NCBI GenBank assembly: GCA_963726715.1 | Contig: CAVSDF010000014.1 | Coordinates: forward strand, 77,815-141,814 | DNA from: CAVSDF01 sp963726715 | GTDB lineage: Bacteria; Bacteroidota; Rhodothermia; Rhodothermales; BA12 | Length of the DNA: 64,000 nt | Reading direction: 5' to 3' | Shown: one piece after another, positions 8,953 through 18,289 of the stretch | Position numbering within the stretch: position 1 is the stretch's first letter | How the letters are laid out: each line of letters opens with the position of its first letter | The notes under the pieces: model-generated | What the model was told of the DNA's origin: nothing | Databases searched by the model: none | Seen by the model: the letters and a program-made list of their open reading frames with translations, nothing else | Position numbers and translations under genes: made by a program

Positions 8953-10021
8953 ATGCGAGAAGCCGTCTTCGTCCGCCAGCACGCCGAGGCGTGGTCCGCC
9001 TTCGAAGCGCGCCTCGACGCCGACGCAGCCGTCGACCCCGACGCCCTCGCCGACGGCTACGTCCGCCTCGTCGACGACCTCGCGTACGCGCGCACCTACT
9101 ACCCGACCTCGCCGACGACGGCCTACCTGAACGGCCTCGCCGGGCGCGTCCACCAGCGGCTCTACCGGACGCGGCGCGTCGAGCCGGGGCGGCTCGTGCG
9201 GTTCTGGACGCGCGACGTGCCGCTCGCCTTCTTCGAGGCCCGCCGACCGCTCGCCATCGCCGCGCTCTTCTTCGCCGCCTGCGTCGCGCTCGGCGCCGCC
9301 TCGGCGCTCACCGACGGCACCTTCGTGCGCCTCATCCTCGGCGACGAATACGTCAACATGACGCTCGACAACATCGCCGCGGGCGACCCGATGGCCGTCT
9401 ACAAGCAGGCGAACGAGATGGACATGACGTCGATGATCGCGCTCAACAACGTCATGGTCTCGTTCTTCGCCTTCACCGGCTTCGTGCCCGTCGGCGGGAG
9501 CGGCGGCGGTGCCGGGGTTCTCGGTCGGGACGCTGCTCGCGCTCTTCCGCAACGGCGTGATGCTCGGCGCCTTCCAGGCATTCTTCTTCCGCGAGGGCCT
9601 GCTCTGGGAGTCGGCGCGGACGATCTGGATCCACGGCACGCTCGAGATCTCGGCCATCGTCGCCGCCGGAGGCGCGGGACTGTCGATGGGCAACGCGCTG
9701 CTCTTTCCCGGCACCTACCCGCGCCTCGTGGCCTTCCAGCGCGGCGCCCGGCGCGGGGCGACGATGGCGATGGGCCTCGTGCCGGTCTTCCTCGTCGCCG
9801 CCCTCCTCGAAGGGTTCGTGACGCGCCACACGGCCATGCCCGACGTGCTCGCGCTCGCCATCATCGGCGCCTCGCTCGCGGCCGTCGTCGGCTACGGCGT
9901 CGTCCTGCCGCGCCGCGTCGGGCGCGCCGTCGCGGCCGAGGACGCCGCCGCCGCACGCTCGGACGCCGCCCTGCCCGTCGCCAGCGCCGCGCTCACCGCC
10001 CGTCCGCACCTGGACGCCTGA
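8953..10021 (+). CDS. Stage II sporulation protein M (SpoIIM) family membrane protein, one frameshift
   Basis: About 355 residues from ATG at 8953. The soluble N-terminal half starts MREAVFVRQHAEAWSAFEA and contains ARTYYPTSPTTAYLN, typical of SpoIIM-like proteins of non-sporulating bacteria. Four or more membrane segments follow: PLAIAALFFAACVALGAAS, MVSFFAFTGFVPVG, then LRNGVMLGAFQAFF-type and MAMGLVPVFLVAALLEGFVT. A one-base shift near 9510 (GGAGV to PGFSVGTLL) joins the two frames. In this family the gene usually sits with RDD, DUF4129, DUF4350, MoxR and DUF58 genes, exactly as here. The function is unknown outside sporulation. The gap to the next gene is 31 bases. Confidence 0.85.
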
Positions 10022-10052
10022 GATCGCCCGCCCTGCCCTTCCCTGCTTTTCG

Positions 10053-11272
10053 ATGGACTCCGACCTCTCGCACGCCGTCTACGCATCCGAAACCGCCACC
10101 GCCGACGACCGCGGCGCGATCCGCTTCCGCGTCGTCCGCGATTTCGGCGACACGCTCAACGTCACGTTCCGCTTCCTGCGCGAGAACGGGCGCGAACTCG
10201 GCCTCGCGCTCCTCGTCATCGCCGGGCCGGTCGCGCTCCTCGCCAACGGCGCCGCAGGCGTCGTGCAGGCGCGGATGTACACGGCGATGGCCAACCCGGC
10301 GAACGCCGACCGACCCGTTCGCGGTGTTTCGCGTCCTCGGCAGCCCGGCGTACCTGCTCGCGCTCGTGCTCGGCATGGTGGCGCCGTTTCTCGTGCTCGC
10401 GCTCACCTTCGCCTACGTGCGCGGCTACCGGCGCGGCGAGGCGGGCACGCTCACGCCGTCGCGGCTGTGGGCGGAGGCGCAGGGGATGGTCGGGCCGCTC
10501 CTGCTCTTCTACCTCGCCACCACCGCCGCCGTCGTGCTCGGTGCCGTCGTCAACATCATCCCGTGCCTCGGCATGCTCGCCGTACCTCGCGGGCATGGTC
10601 TACCTCTTCCCCATGTCCAGCGTCGCCTTCGTGGTGCGGGCCGAGGAAGGGCTGGGCATCGTGGCGTCGTGGAAGCGCGCGCAGGCGCTCGTGCGGCCCG
10701 AGTGGGGGCAGAGCTTCGCCGTCATCTTTCTCTCGTGGCTGCTGCTCTTCGTCGTCATGCTTGCGCTCACGATGGCAACGACGATTCCACAGATGATGGC
10801 GGGCGGTCTGACGGGCGGGATGACGCAGCCGCCGCTCGCGATGACGGTGCTGACGGCGCTCGTCGCGTCGCTTCTCGTGCTCGCCTACACGATCCCGTTC
10901 GTCGCCAGCGTCTTCCAGTACCACACGCTCGTCGAGCGCGCCTCGGGGACCGGCTTCGGCGCCGACATCGCCGCGCTCGCCGCCCCGACGCGCCCGCCCG
11001 AGCCAGACCCGACCTTCACCGCGCGCCCCGCGCCGCCCGCCACCGCCACGCCCGCCGCCCCGATCTTCACCGCCCACCCCGCCGCGCCCGAGACGACGCC
11101 CGACGCCGGTTTTCGCGGCACGGGTTTCCGCGACGGCGCCATGCCGACGGCCACCGCGCCGCCGTCGGATGCGCCCGCCGCCTCACCTCCCGTGGCTCCG
11201 CCCGCCGATTCGTCCGCGCCGCGTGGCTTCCGTGGCGGCGGCTTCGACGGGTCGGCGACGGACGACCGCTGA
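10053..11272 (+). CDS. Multi-pass membrane protein with Pro/Ala-rich tail, frameshifted
   Basis: About 406 residues from ATG at 10053. A short soluble start (VRDFGDTLNVTFRFLRENG) leads into several membrane segments: LALLVIAGPVALLANGAAG, YLLALVLGMVAPFLVLALTF, GPLLLFYLATTAAVVLGAVV, FLSWLLLFVVMLALTMATT and LTALVASLLVLAYTIPFVAS. Between them, VRAEEGLGIVASWKRAQALV resembles the cytoplasmic loop seen in DUF975/DUF4013-like integral membrane proteins. The last ~90 residues are Pro/Ala/Thr-rich with two FRG-G motifs. Frameshifts lie near 10310 and 10585. It is the third gene of the RDD-SpoIIM-MoxR-type cluster; the exact family is not certain. Confidence 0.75.
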
Positions 11273-11274
11273 CC

Positions 11275-12252
11275 GTGTCCCGCGTGCTTCTTCTCCGCCT
11301 GCCGCGCCGCGCCGCTGCCGCCCTCGCCGCTGCCGCCGTCCTGCTGCTCGCCGCCGGGCCTCCGAGCGCCGCGACGGGCGCCGTGACGCGCGATGCGGTG
11401 TGGGCAGAGACGAAGTGGATGGAGCAGGACACGACCCGCAGCGAAGACACCGCCGCCCCGCTCGATTCGTCCGCTGGCGAGGCGATGCCGTACACGACGA
11501 CGACGAGTCGTGGGATGAGGACGACGGCGTCACGCAGACGCTGCTGCCCGCGCCCGAGGCGACGCCGCGCGCCGTGCCCGAGGCGGCGCTCGCGCGCTAC
11601 CGCGCCGACCCGAACTTCCGCTACGACACCGCGGGCCGCGCGACCGGGCCGTCGCTGCTCGACCGGTTCTGGGACTGGTTCAAGCGGACCTACCTCGCCC
11701 CCCTCTTCGAGCGCGCCGCATCGCGTCCCGGACAAGCGACGCTCGCCATCGCCGGCATCGTTGCCCTGCTCGCGCTCCTCGTCTGGCTCGCGCGCGGCGG
11801 CGACCTCGGCATCTTCCGGCGCCGCGACGGCGAGGCCGCGATGCCCTACGGCGGCTTCCTTGCCGACATCGCCCTCGGCGCCGACGACCTCGACGCCCGC
11901 CTCGCCGACGCCCGCGCCGCCGCGGCAGTGGCGCGCGGCGACGCGCTGGCGCTTCCTCGTCAGCCTGCGCCGGTTGGGCGCGGCGGGCGTCCTCCGCCTC
12001 GACGCGCACAAGACCGACGGCGACTACCGCCGCGAAATCCGCGGCGCCGGGCGCCCGCTCGCCCGCGCCTTCGCCGACGCCGCCGACGCCTTCGCCTGGG
12101 TCTGGTACGGCGCCGCCGCGCTCGACGCCGACCGCTTCGCCCGCGTCGAAACCACCTTCGACCGCCTCGACGCCGCCCTCGACGGGCGCGCGACCGCACC
12201 GCGCATGGCAGAAGCGCCGGTTCTGGCGACCGATGACGGAGGGGATTCGTGA
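11275..12252 (+). CDS. DUF4129-type membrane protein, frameshifted
   Basis: About 325 residues from GTG at 11275, two bases after the previous stop. A signal peptide or anchor (AAALAAAAVLLLAAGPPSAA) is followed by a periplasmic region with LARYRADPNFRYD, then WDWFKRTYLAPLFERA, a membrane segment (TLAIAGIVALLALLVWLARG), and a C-terminal cytoplasmic domain with FLVSLRRLGAAGVLRLDAHK and YRREIRG. This is the usual DUF4129 layout, including the W/F-rich motif before the TM and the 'hKTnreY..el' region. Frameshifts lie near 11500 and 11945. Its partners are DUF4350 and MoxR. The start overlaps no gene; its stop overlaps the next start (GTGA at 12249-12252). Confidence 0.78.
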   Translation: MSRVLLLRLPRRAAAALAAAAVLLLAAGPPSAATGAVTRDAVWAETKWMEQDTTRSEDTAAPLDSSAGEAMPYTTTTSRGMRTTASRRRCCPRPRRRRAPCPRRRSRATAPTRTSATTPRAARPGRRCSTGSGTGSSGPTSPPSSSAPHRVPDKRRSPSPASLPCSRSSSGSRAAATSASSGAATARPRCPTAASLPTSPSAPTTSTPASPTPAPPRQWRAATRWRFLVSLRRLGAAGVLRLDAHKTDGDYRREIRGAGRPLARAFADAADAFAWVWYGAAALDADRFARVETTFDRLDAALDGRATAPRMAEAPVLATDDGGDS

Positions 12253-13528
12253 AACGTTTTCCCCTGTGGATCGGCCTCATCGCGCTCCTCCTCGTCGGCC
12301 TGCTCGTCGCCACGCCGCAGGAGCGCTCGTGGGCGCCCGACTACCGCCCGACGTCGGATGCGCCGCTCGGCGCCGCCGTCCTGCATGGCCTGTTTGGCGC
12401 GTGGACGGGCGCATCGGTCGAGGTCGTCGCGCGAGACGCCGTACCTGCGCCTCGCCGACACCACCGCCGCCGCCGACGGCGTCCTCTACGTCTTCCTCAC
12501 CCAGACCTTCGCCCCCGACCCCGCCGAGACGCGCCGCCTGATGGCCTTCGCGCGCCACGGCGGAACGGTCTTCGTCGCCGCCGAAACGTTCGACGGCGAT
12601 CTCTCCGAGGTCCTCGCGTCGGCCCCCGACAGCCTCGACCGCGCCACACGACATGCACGCCGGCAGCATCGACGACGTCGGCCGCTGTTCGACGAGTCGC
12701 GGCGACAGCCTCCTGCGCCTCGACGCGCCCGCGATGCACCGCCAGGATGGCTACCGATTCCCGATCGCCGTCCGCTCGAACGTGCTGGCTTCCCTCGACA
12801 CCCTCCGTACGGCCCGCCTCGGGCGCGACGCGCAAGGCTCGCCGACGCTCGTGCGCGTGGCCGTCGGGCGCGGCGCCGTCGTGCTCTCGTCGACGCCCCG
12901 CGCGTTCTCGAACGCGGCGCTGACGGGCGATGGCGACGCGGCGGCGTACGTCGGCGGCGTGCTCGGGCACCTGACTGCGCGGCGCGTTCTCTGGGACGCG
13001 CACCACACGCCGATCGGCACGAGCCGCTCGCCGCTCGGCCTCGTCTTCGCCACGCCGCCGCTGAAATGGGCGTACACGCTCCTGCTGCTCGGCACCCTCC
13101 TGTTCGTCGTCTTCCGGGGACGGCGGTGGCAGCGCGCGGTGCCGGTCGTCACGCCGCCGCCGAACGCGCTCGTGGCCTTCGCCGAGTCGGTCGGGCAGTT
13201 GCAGGCGCAACACGGCGACCGCGCGGCGCTCGTGGCGCGGCGGCAGGCGGCGTTCTTCGACACCCTCCGCGCCCGCGTCGGCATCGCGAACCCCGACCTC
13301 TCCGACGAGACCGAAGCGCTCCTCGCCCGCGCCGTCGGCGACGAGGTCGCCGCGCTCGTCTTCACCGCCCTCCGCCGCGCCGTCGGCGCGCTGCCTCCGA
13401 ACGCCGACCGTCTCGCCGACGACCTCCGCTCGGCCCGGCGCCGCACCCGGTCGCCGGGCCCCGGCGACCACGACCTTCTCGCCCTCGACCGCGCCCTCGA
13501 CCGCGCCTACGCCGCCCTCGGCCGCTGA
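12249..13528 (+). CDS. DUF4350-containing membrane protein, frameshifted
   Basis: About 426 residues from GTG at 12249. It begins with a membrane anchor (FPLWIGLIALLLVGLLVAT) and the Y-R motif WAPDYRPTSDAPLGAAVLHG, which resembles the DUF4350 opening 'tydpr..sPyGlkaly.lL'. A Rossmann-like domain follows (ADGVLYVFLTQTF, LMAFARHGGTVFVAAETF), similar in role to glutamine-amidotransferase-like periplasmic domains, then a second membrane segment (AYTLLLLGTLLFVVFRGRRW) and a helical cytoplasmic tail. Frameshifts lie near 12430 and 12645. In such operons DUF4350 proteins accompany MoxR ATPases, but their biochemical role is unknown. Confidence 0.75.
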
Positions 13529-13562
13529 CGCGCTGCTCTCTTCGCCCTGCTCCCCCGCCCCG

Positions 13563-14679
13563 ATGCCCGACCCGCTCCTCCCGTCCGAACCGGACACTCC
13601 CGCTCCGCCCGACGTGATGCCGCCGGACGCGCTCCCGTCCGTGTCCGCCGCCGCGTCTCCATCGCCCACCGTCGGCGGTTCTGGCGGCGGCGCGCCTGCC
13701 GTCGTGACCGGCGACTTTCGCCCCGAGACAGATCTTTCCGGCGTCGCGGCGGCGGTCGAGGCGCTGCGCGACGAAGTCGGCGCGCTCATCGTCGGGCAGC
13801 ACGCGCTCGTCGACGAGCTCATCGCGGCGCTTCTCGCGGGCGGGCACGTGCTCATCGAAGGCGTGCCCGGCGTCGCCAAGACGCTCACCGCCCGCCTGCT
13901 CGCCCGCGCGACCGGCCTCGACTACTCCCGCATCCAGTTCACGCCCGACATGATGCCCGCCGACGTGCTCGGAACGTCGGTCTTCAGCCCGGCGACCGGC
14001 ACGTTCGAGTTCCACCGCGGCCCCATCTTCGCCGCCGCCATCCTCATCGACGAGATCAACCGCGCGCCCGCCAAGACGCAGGCCGCGCTCTTCGAGGTGA
14101 TGGAGGAGCGGCAGGTGACGCTCGACGGCGTGACGTACCCGATGGCCGACCCGTTCGTCGTCTTCGCCACGCAGAACCCGATCGAGCACGAGGGCACGTA
14201 CCGCCTGCCGGAGGCGCAGCTCGACCGCTTCCTCTTCAAGGTCCGCGTCGGCTACCCGAGCCTCGACGAGGAGGTGACGCTGCTCGAACGCGTGCAGGCG
14301 CACGGCGGGCGCCTCGACGACATCGCGCGTGCGGCAGGTGCTCGACGCCGGGCGGGTGCGGGCGGCGCAGGCGGCGGTGCGGGCGGTGCGGGCCGAGACC
14401 GGGACGCTGCGCTACGCCGCCTCGATCGTCGGGGCCACGCGCGGCCACGCGGCGCTGTACATGGGCGCCAGCCCGCGCGCCTCGCTCGCGCTCCTCGTCG
14501 GCGCCAAGGCCGTCGCCGCCATGAACGGACGCGATTTCGCGACGCCCGACGACGTGCGCACGGTCGTCGCCCCGGCCCTCCGCCACCGCGTCGTGCTGAC
14601 GCCGGAGAAGGAGATCGAGGGCGTGCGCGTGGAGTCGGTGCTGCGGCGGATCGTCGAGGACACGGAGGTGCCGCGGTGA
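13563..14679 (+). CDS. MoxR-family AAA+ ATPase, one frameshift
   Basis: About 372 residues from ATG at 13563. After a ~55-residue disordered N-terminus the AAA+ core shows IVGQHALVDELIAALLAGG, Walker A GVPGVAKT (with the Val/Ala typical of MoxR), LIDEINRAPAKTQAALFEVM as Walker B, the sensor region FVVFATQNPIEHEGTY, and the arginine-finger region LPEAQLDRF. The C-terminal lid has ASPRASLALLVGAKAVA and PDDVRTVVAPALRHR. One indel near 14330 splits the frame. MoxR ATPases act as chaperones for VWA/DUF58 partner proteins, and a DUF58 gene follows. Confidence 0.9.
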
Positions 14680-14706
14680 TGCGTCGGGACGGATGTGGAC
14701 GGTGTC

Positions 14707-14796
14707 CCTGTCATTGCGAGCGCAGCGCGGCAATCTCGTACCGCAGCGCTCCGGAGGACCAGATTGCCACGTCGCTTCGCTCCTCGCAATGACAGG
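14707..14796. repeat. Dispersed palindromic element, TGTCATTGCGAG family, copy 1
   Basis: Perfect 14-base terminal inverted repeats, CCTGTCATTGCGAG (14707-14720) and CTCGCAATGACAGG (14783-14796), enclose a partly palindromic 62-base interior containing ATTGCCACGTCGCTTCGC. It sits inside the operon between moxR and the DUF58 gene, so it is probably transcribed as a hairpin and might affect mRNA stability or read-through. Similar CATTGCGAG elements are known in intergenic regions of many unrelated bacteria. A degenerate copy lies at 43008. Confidence 0.75.
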
Positions 14797-14897
14797 CGGG
14801 AGGATTCGGGGCGGACGCGAACGACCCTGCCCACACACCCGTCACCCCACCGGCCTCCCCGCCGCGGCCCTGACCTCCATTCTCTCCTGAACTTTCC

Positions 14898-16241
14898 GTG
14901 CCCGTGCTCCGCGCCGTCCGCGATCTCTACCTGCCGGAGCGGTTTTTCGCGGCCGGGGCCGTGCTCGTGGCGCTGTGCGTCGTCGGGGCGTTCGTGCCGG
15001 TGGCGTTCGCGCTCGCGCGGTGGGGGACGGTGCTGCTCGCGGTGCTCGCGCTCGTCGATGTCGTGCTGCTCTGGGGCGCCCGGGGCGGGCTGCGCGGCGC
15101 GCGCGAGGTGCCGCGCCCGCTGTCGATCGGCGAGGACAACCCGGTCGGCGTGCGGATCGAGAGCACGTACCGCTTCCCGGTGCGCGCGCGCGTGATCGAC
15201 GAGCGGCCGGTCGAGTTTCAGGCGCGCGACCGCGGCGAGGTCGTCGTCCTCGCGCCCCGTGGACACGCCGAGCGCGCCTACACGCTCCGCCCGACGCGGC
15301 GCGGGGCGTACGCCTTCGGCACGCTCCACCTCTACGCCGCCTCGCCGCTCGGCCTCGTGCTGCGGCGGTTCCGCGCCGCGAAAGGCGAGGAGGCCGTCGT
15401 CTACCCGTCGGTCGTGCAGATGCGGCGGTTCGCGCTTCTCGCCGCCACGAACCGCCTGACCGAGGCCGGGCAGACGCGGCTGCGGCGCCTCGGGCTCTCC
15501 AGCGATGTCGATCAGGTGCGGCCCTACGTCTCCGGCGACGACCGCCGGGCGGTCAACTGGAAGGCGACGGCGCGGCGCGGCGGCGCGCTCGCGGTCAACC
15601 AGTACACCGACGAGCGCGCGCAGCCCGTCTACGTCCTCCTCGACATGGGCCGCGCGATGCGCTCGCCGTTCGAGGGGCTGACGCTCCTCGACCACGCCAT
15701 CAACGCCGGTCTCGTGCTCCTGAGCGTCGCCCTCGGGCGCGGCGACCGCGCGGGGCTGGTGGCCTTCGACACGTCCGTCTCGACCGTCGTGCCCGCCGAG
15801 CGGCAGGCCGGCCAGCTCGCGCGCTTGCTGGAGGCGCTCTACCGGCTCGAGACGAGCTTCGGCGATCCGTCGTTCGAGGCGGTGCTCGCGGCGGCGCCCC
15901 GCGCGATGCGGCAGCGCGGCTTGGTCGTCCTCTTCACCAACGCCGACACGCGCGTCGGGCTGCGGCGGCAGCTTCCGTACCTGCGGCGGCTCGCGCGGCA
16001 GCACCGGCTGCTCGTCGTCCTGTTCGAGAACACGGGCCTCGACGCCGTCCTCGACCGCCCCGCCGCGCGCGTCTCCGACGTCTACGTCAAGGCCGTCGCC
16101 GAGGGCCTCGATGCCGAGAAGCGCGAGGTCGCGCGCGAGTTGGAGCGGCTCGGCATCGGCGTGCTCCTCACCCACCCGTCGCGCGTCACCGCCGACGCCG
16201 TCAACCGGTATCTTGCCGCCAAGGCCCGCGGCGAGATCTGA
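14898..16241 (+). CDS. DUF58 domain protein (VWA-like partner of MoxR)
   Basis: 447 residues from GTG at 14898; the frame is intact. Two membrane segments at the start (FFAAGAVLVALCVVGAFVPV and VLLAVLALVDVVLLWGARGG) are followed by a beta-rich periplasmic-type domain and the DUF58 signature VDQVRPYVSGDDRRAVNWKATAR. A VWA-like domain follows, with the MIDAS-like start YVLLDMGRAM. DUF58 proteins are the usual partners of MoxR ATPases and may take part in cell-envelope integrity, but a substrate is not established. It is the last gene of the block, separated from moxR by a palindromic element. Confidence 0.88.
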   Translation: MPVLRAVRDLYLPERFFAAGAVLVALCVVGAFVPVAFALARWGTVLLAVLALVDVVLLWGARGGLRGAREVPRPLSIGEDNPVGVRIESTYRFPVRARVIDERPVEFQARDRGEVVVLAPRGHAERAYTLRPTRRGAYAFGTLHLYAASPLGLVLRRFRAAKGEEAVVYPSVVQMRRFALLAATNRLTEAGQTRLRRLGLSSDVDQVRPYVSGDDRRAVNWKATARRGGALAVNQYTDERAQPVYVLLDMGRAMRSPFEGLTLLDHAINAGLVLLSVALGRGDRAGLVAFDTSVSTVVPAERQAGQLARLLEALYRLETSFGDPSFEAVLAAAPRAMRQRGLVVLFTNADTRVGLRRQLPYLRRLARQHRLLVVLFENTGLDAVLDRPAARVSDVYVKAVAEGLDAEKREVARELERLGIGVLLTHPSRVTADAVNRYLAAKARGEI

Positions 16242-16399
16242 CGCGGCCGCCCCGGCGCCTGCTCCGAACGTATCGACGGGGCGGTCTCTGGTACCTTCCC
16301 TGACCTGTCGAACGGGGTCGAAACGGTGCGCGGGGCGGCGACGGGACGTGCGGGCATGTCCCTGCGGGCCTTTTTCTCACCTCCACGTCCTGTTTCCCG

Positions 16400-17238
16400 A
16401 TGCGAGTCTACTCCGAGCAGGATCTCCCAGATCCTCGAACGCGCTGCCGAGCGGCAGGCGAAGGCCACGCGCGGCAGCGCCCGAGGTCGGGCTGACGCTC
16501 GACGATCTCGAACGCATCGCCGCTGAAACAGGCCTCGACGCCGCCCACCTGCGCGCCGCCGCCGCCGAGGTCGATGCCGCCGGAGGCGCGGTCGAGCGCC
16601 GGAGCCGGTCGACCTCGCACCTGTTCGTCGAGCGCTGGCTGCCCGGTGGCCTCACCGACGACGCGTGGGACGACCTCGTCTCTGACCTTCAGAACCGCTT
16701 TGGAAAGAGCGGCGCAGCGGCCTTCCTGCCCGTGAACGGCGTGGCCGGACGCGTGGAGCAGGTCGGGCGCAACCGCGAATGGGTGCACACCGACGGGCTC
16801 GGCGTCGAGACGCGGGTCATGGCGAGCGACCGGGGCGACCGCACGCGCCTGCGCCTCTCGCAGCGCGTCGGGCTGGGCAACGAGGTGACCGACGGCAGCG
16901 TCGTCGGGCTCAGCTTCGGCGTGCTCGCCGGCCTGGTTACCTCTGCAATTCTGGGGCTCGACGGCGTCTGGATCGCGGCGATGATCGCCCTCATGGCCGT
17001 TGCCATCGGTGTGGCCACCTACGCCTTCGACGTGCGCTGGCGCCGCCGCAAACACGACGACCTCGACGCGCTCGCCGGTCACCTCGCCGATGTCTCCCTC
17101 GCCGCCTTTGCCGCCCGGACGGACTCCGCCGCCCCGGCCTCCCTCCCCACCGCCGCGCGCCCGGCGCTCGACCTCGACGCCCTGCCCGAGGCGCCCGCCA
17201 CCACCGGACCGCTGCCCGGCGACCGCCTGCGCGCGTAA
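16400..17238 (+). CDS. Uncharacterised protein with two C-terminal membrane segments, frameshifted
   Basis: About 280 residues from ATG at 16400. The N-terminus reads MRVYSEQDL, then after one or two indels (near 16430 and 16480) ILERAAERQ and PEVGLTLDDLERIAAETGL, a helical motif found at the start of many uncharacterised Bacteroidetes/Rhodothermota membrane proteins. The centre resembles a small beta domain. Two membrane segments (VVGLSFGVLAGLVTSAILG and VWIAAMIALMAVAIGVATYA) are followed by a short polar tail. It stands alone, 158 bases after the DUF58 gene, with TACCTTCC at 16292-16299 as a weak promoter candidate. The function is unknown. Confidence 0.65.
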
Positions 17239-17278
17239 CCGCCGGGCAACCGCAGACAGACACGTCACGCCAAGACCC

Positions 17279-17728
17279 TCACAGGCGCTCGCCAGCGGTC
17301 GCGCAGTCAAGGGGAACGTCGACGACTGCCTCCGTGTGCTGCCGGACGAGGATGTCGCGCTCGGTGGAGGCGCACCCGGGAGCGTCGACGCGCATCCGGT
17401 AGCGCCCCATGTAGAGGCGTTCGGCGCCGTACCGCCCGACGGGTCCGCGGGCGCTCAGCGCGACGGATGCGCAGGCGCCACTCCGCCCGGCGCGGCAGCC
17501 GTACGTGTGCAGCGGCGTCAGCGTCACGCGCGCCACCACGACCGTATCGGGCAGGCGCGCCGCCGCCGGTCCCCACTCGGTGACGCCTCGGAAGTCGGCG
17601 GGGCGGACGGACGCAGGAATGACCGTTCCGCGGAGCGTTCCGTAGGGCGTCTGCGCGGCGGCGCGCCCTGACGTGGCGAGGAGGGCGGCGAGCACAGACG
17701 TGGCGAGGAGGATGGAGCGGGCGCGCAT
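17279..17728 (-). CDS. Small secreted protein, tandem paralogue B
   Basis: 149 residues from ATG at 17728. An N-terminal signal peptide (ILLATSVLAALLATSGRAAA) is followed by a beta-rich domain with TLRGTVIPASVRPADFRGV, DTVVVARVTLTPLHTYG and a closing YMGRYRMRVDAPGCASTERD. The same motifs (RGT/SGQVLP, DT-VVAR-TL, MG-Y-MRV-A-GC) occur in the next gene upstream, so the two are tandem duplicates of one ~150-residue secreted family. Three or more Cys residues may form disulphides outside the cytoplasm. No known domain was recognised; the ending resembles PEGA/carboxypeptidase-regulatory folds. It starts one base after the upstream stop. Confidence 0.65.
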   Translation of the reverse strand: MRARSILLATSVLAALLATSGRAAAQTPYGTLRGTVIPASVRPADFRGVTEWGPAAARLPDTVVVARVTLTPLHTYGCRAGRSGACASVALSARGPVGRYGAERLYMGRYRMRVDAPGCASTERDILVRQHTEAVVDVPLDCATAGERL

Positions 17729-17729
17729 G

Positions 17730-18225
17730 TCAGCGGTCGGAGGTGCAGGTGAGCGCGACGTGCTCGATGGATCCGGAGTCGTCCAGGACGACGACGTTCC
17801 GCTCGACCGGCTCGCAGCCCTCGGCCTCGACGCGCATCTGGTACTCGCCCATCGGCACGAACGGGAAGGCATAGCGCCCGTGCAGCCCCCGCGCGAGGGC
17901 GACGAACGGGACCGGGCGGCGGCACGAGGCGAAGCGGGGCAGGCACATCATCACCTCCCCGTTGTACATGAGCCGCACGAGCGTGAGCCGCGCCACGACG
18001 AACGTGTCTGCGGTGGCCCTCGCGGCCGCCGTGCCGACGGCCTCACCGACGACGCGGCGCAGCGGCGCGGTCCAGTCGCCGAACCCGCCCTCGATTCAAC
18101 GACGAGCGCGGCAGTACCTGCCCCGAGAGTGCCCGGACGCCACTCTGGGCGTGTACGGACGGCGCAACGGCGACACTCGACGCGGCGAGCAGAAGGACGA
18201 ACAGGGCGAAGGCGAAGCGGCGCAT
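17730..18225 (-). CDS. Small secreted protein, tandem paralogue A, one frameshift
   Basis: About 164 residues from ATG at 18225. A signal peptide (FAFALFVLLLAASSVAVAP, cut after a VHAQ-like site) is followed by ALSGQVLPRSSL, then, after an indel near 18095, the domain DTFVVARLTLVRLMYNGEVM and MGEYQMRVEAEGCEPVERN. It is paralogous to the downstream gene 17279-17728 and probably cotranscribed (one-base gap). The role is unknown; the repeated 'GxYxMRVxAxGC' motif suggests a small Ig-like or PEGA-like fold displayed at the surface or in the periplasm. Confidence 0.6.
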
Positions 18226-18289
18226 CGGGCGGGGCGAGAGAGAGTGCCCCCGTGGGCGCATCTCCGCCCCGCTTTCGCTGTCCGTCCCG

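Noticed and set aside
7540..12252. A 1570-codon open frame on the plus strand
   Set aside because: Only pieces of it are real genes (SpoIIM-like, DUF4129). The rest reads antisense to pyrG and RDD, and is open because stop codons are rare in this GC-rich DNA.
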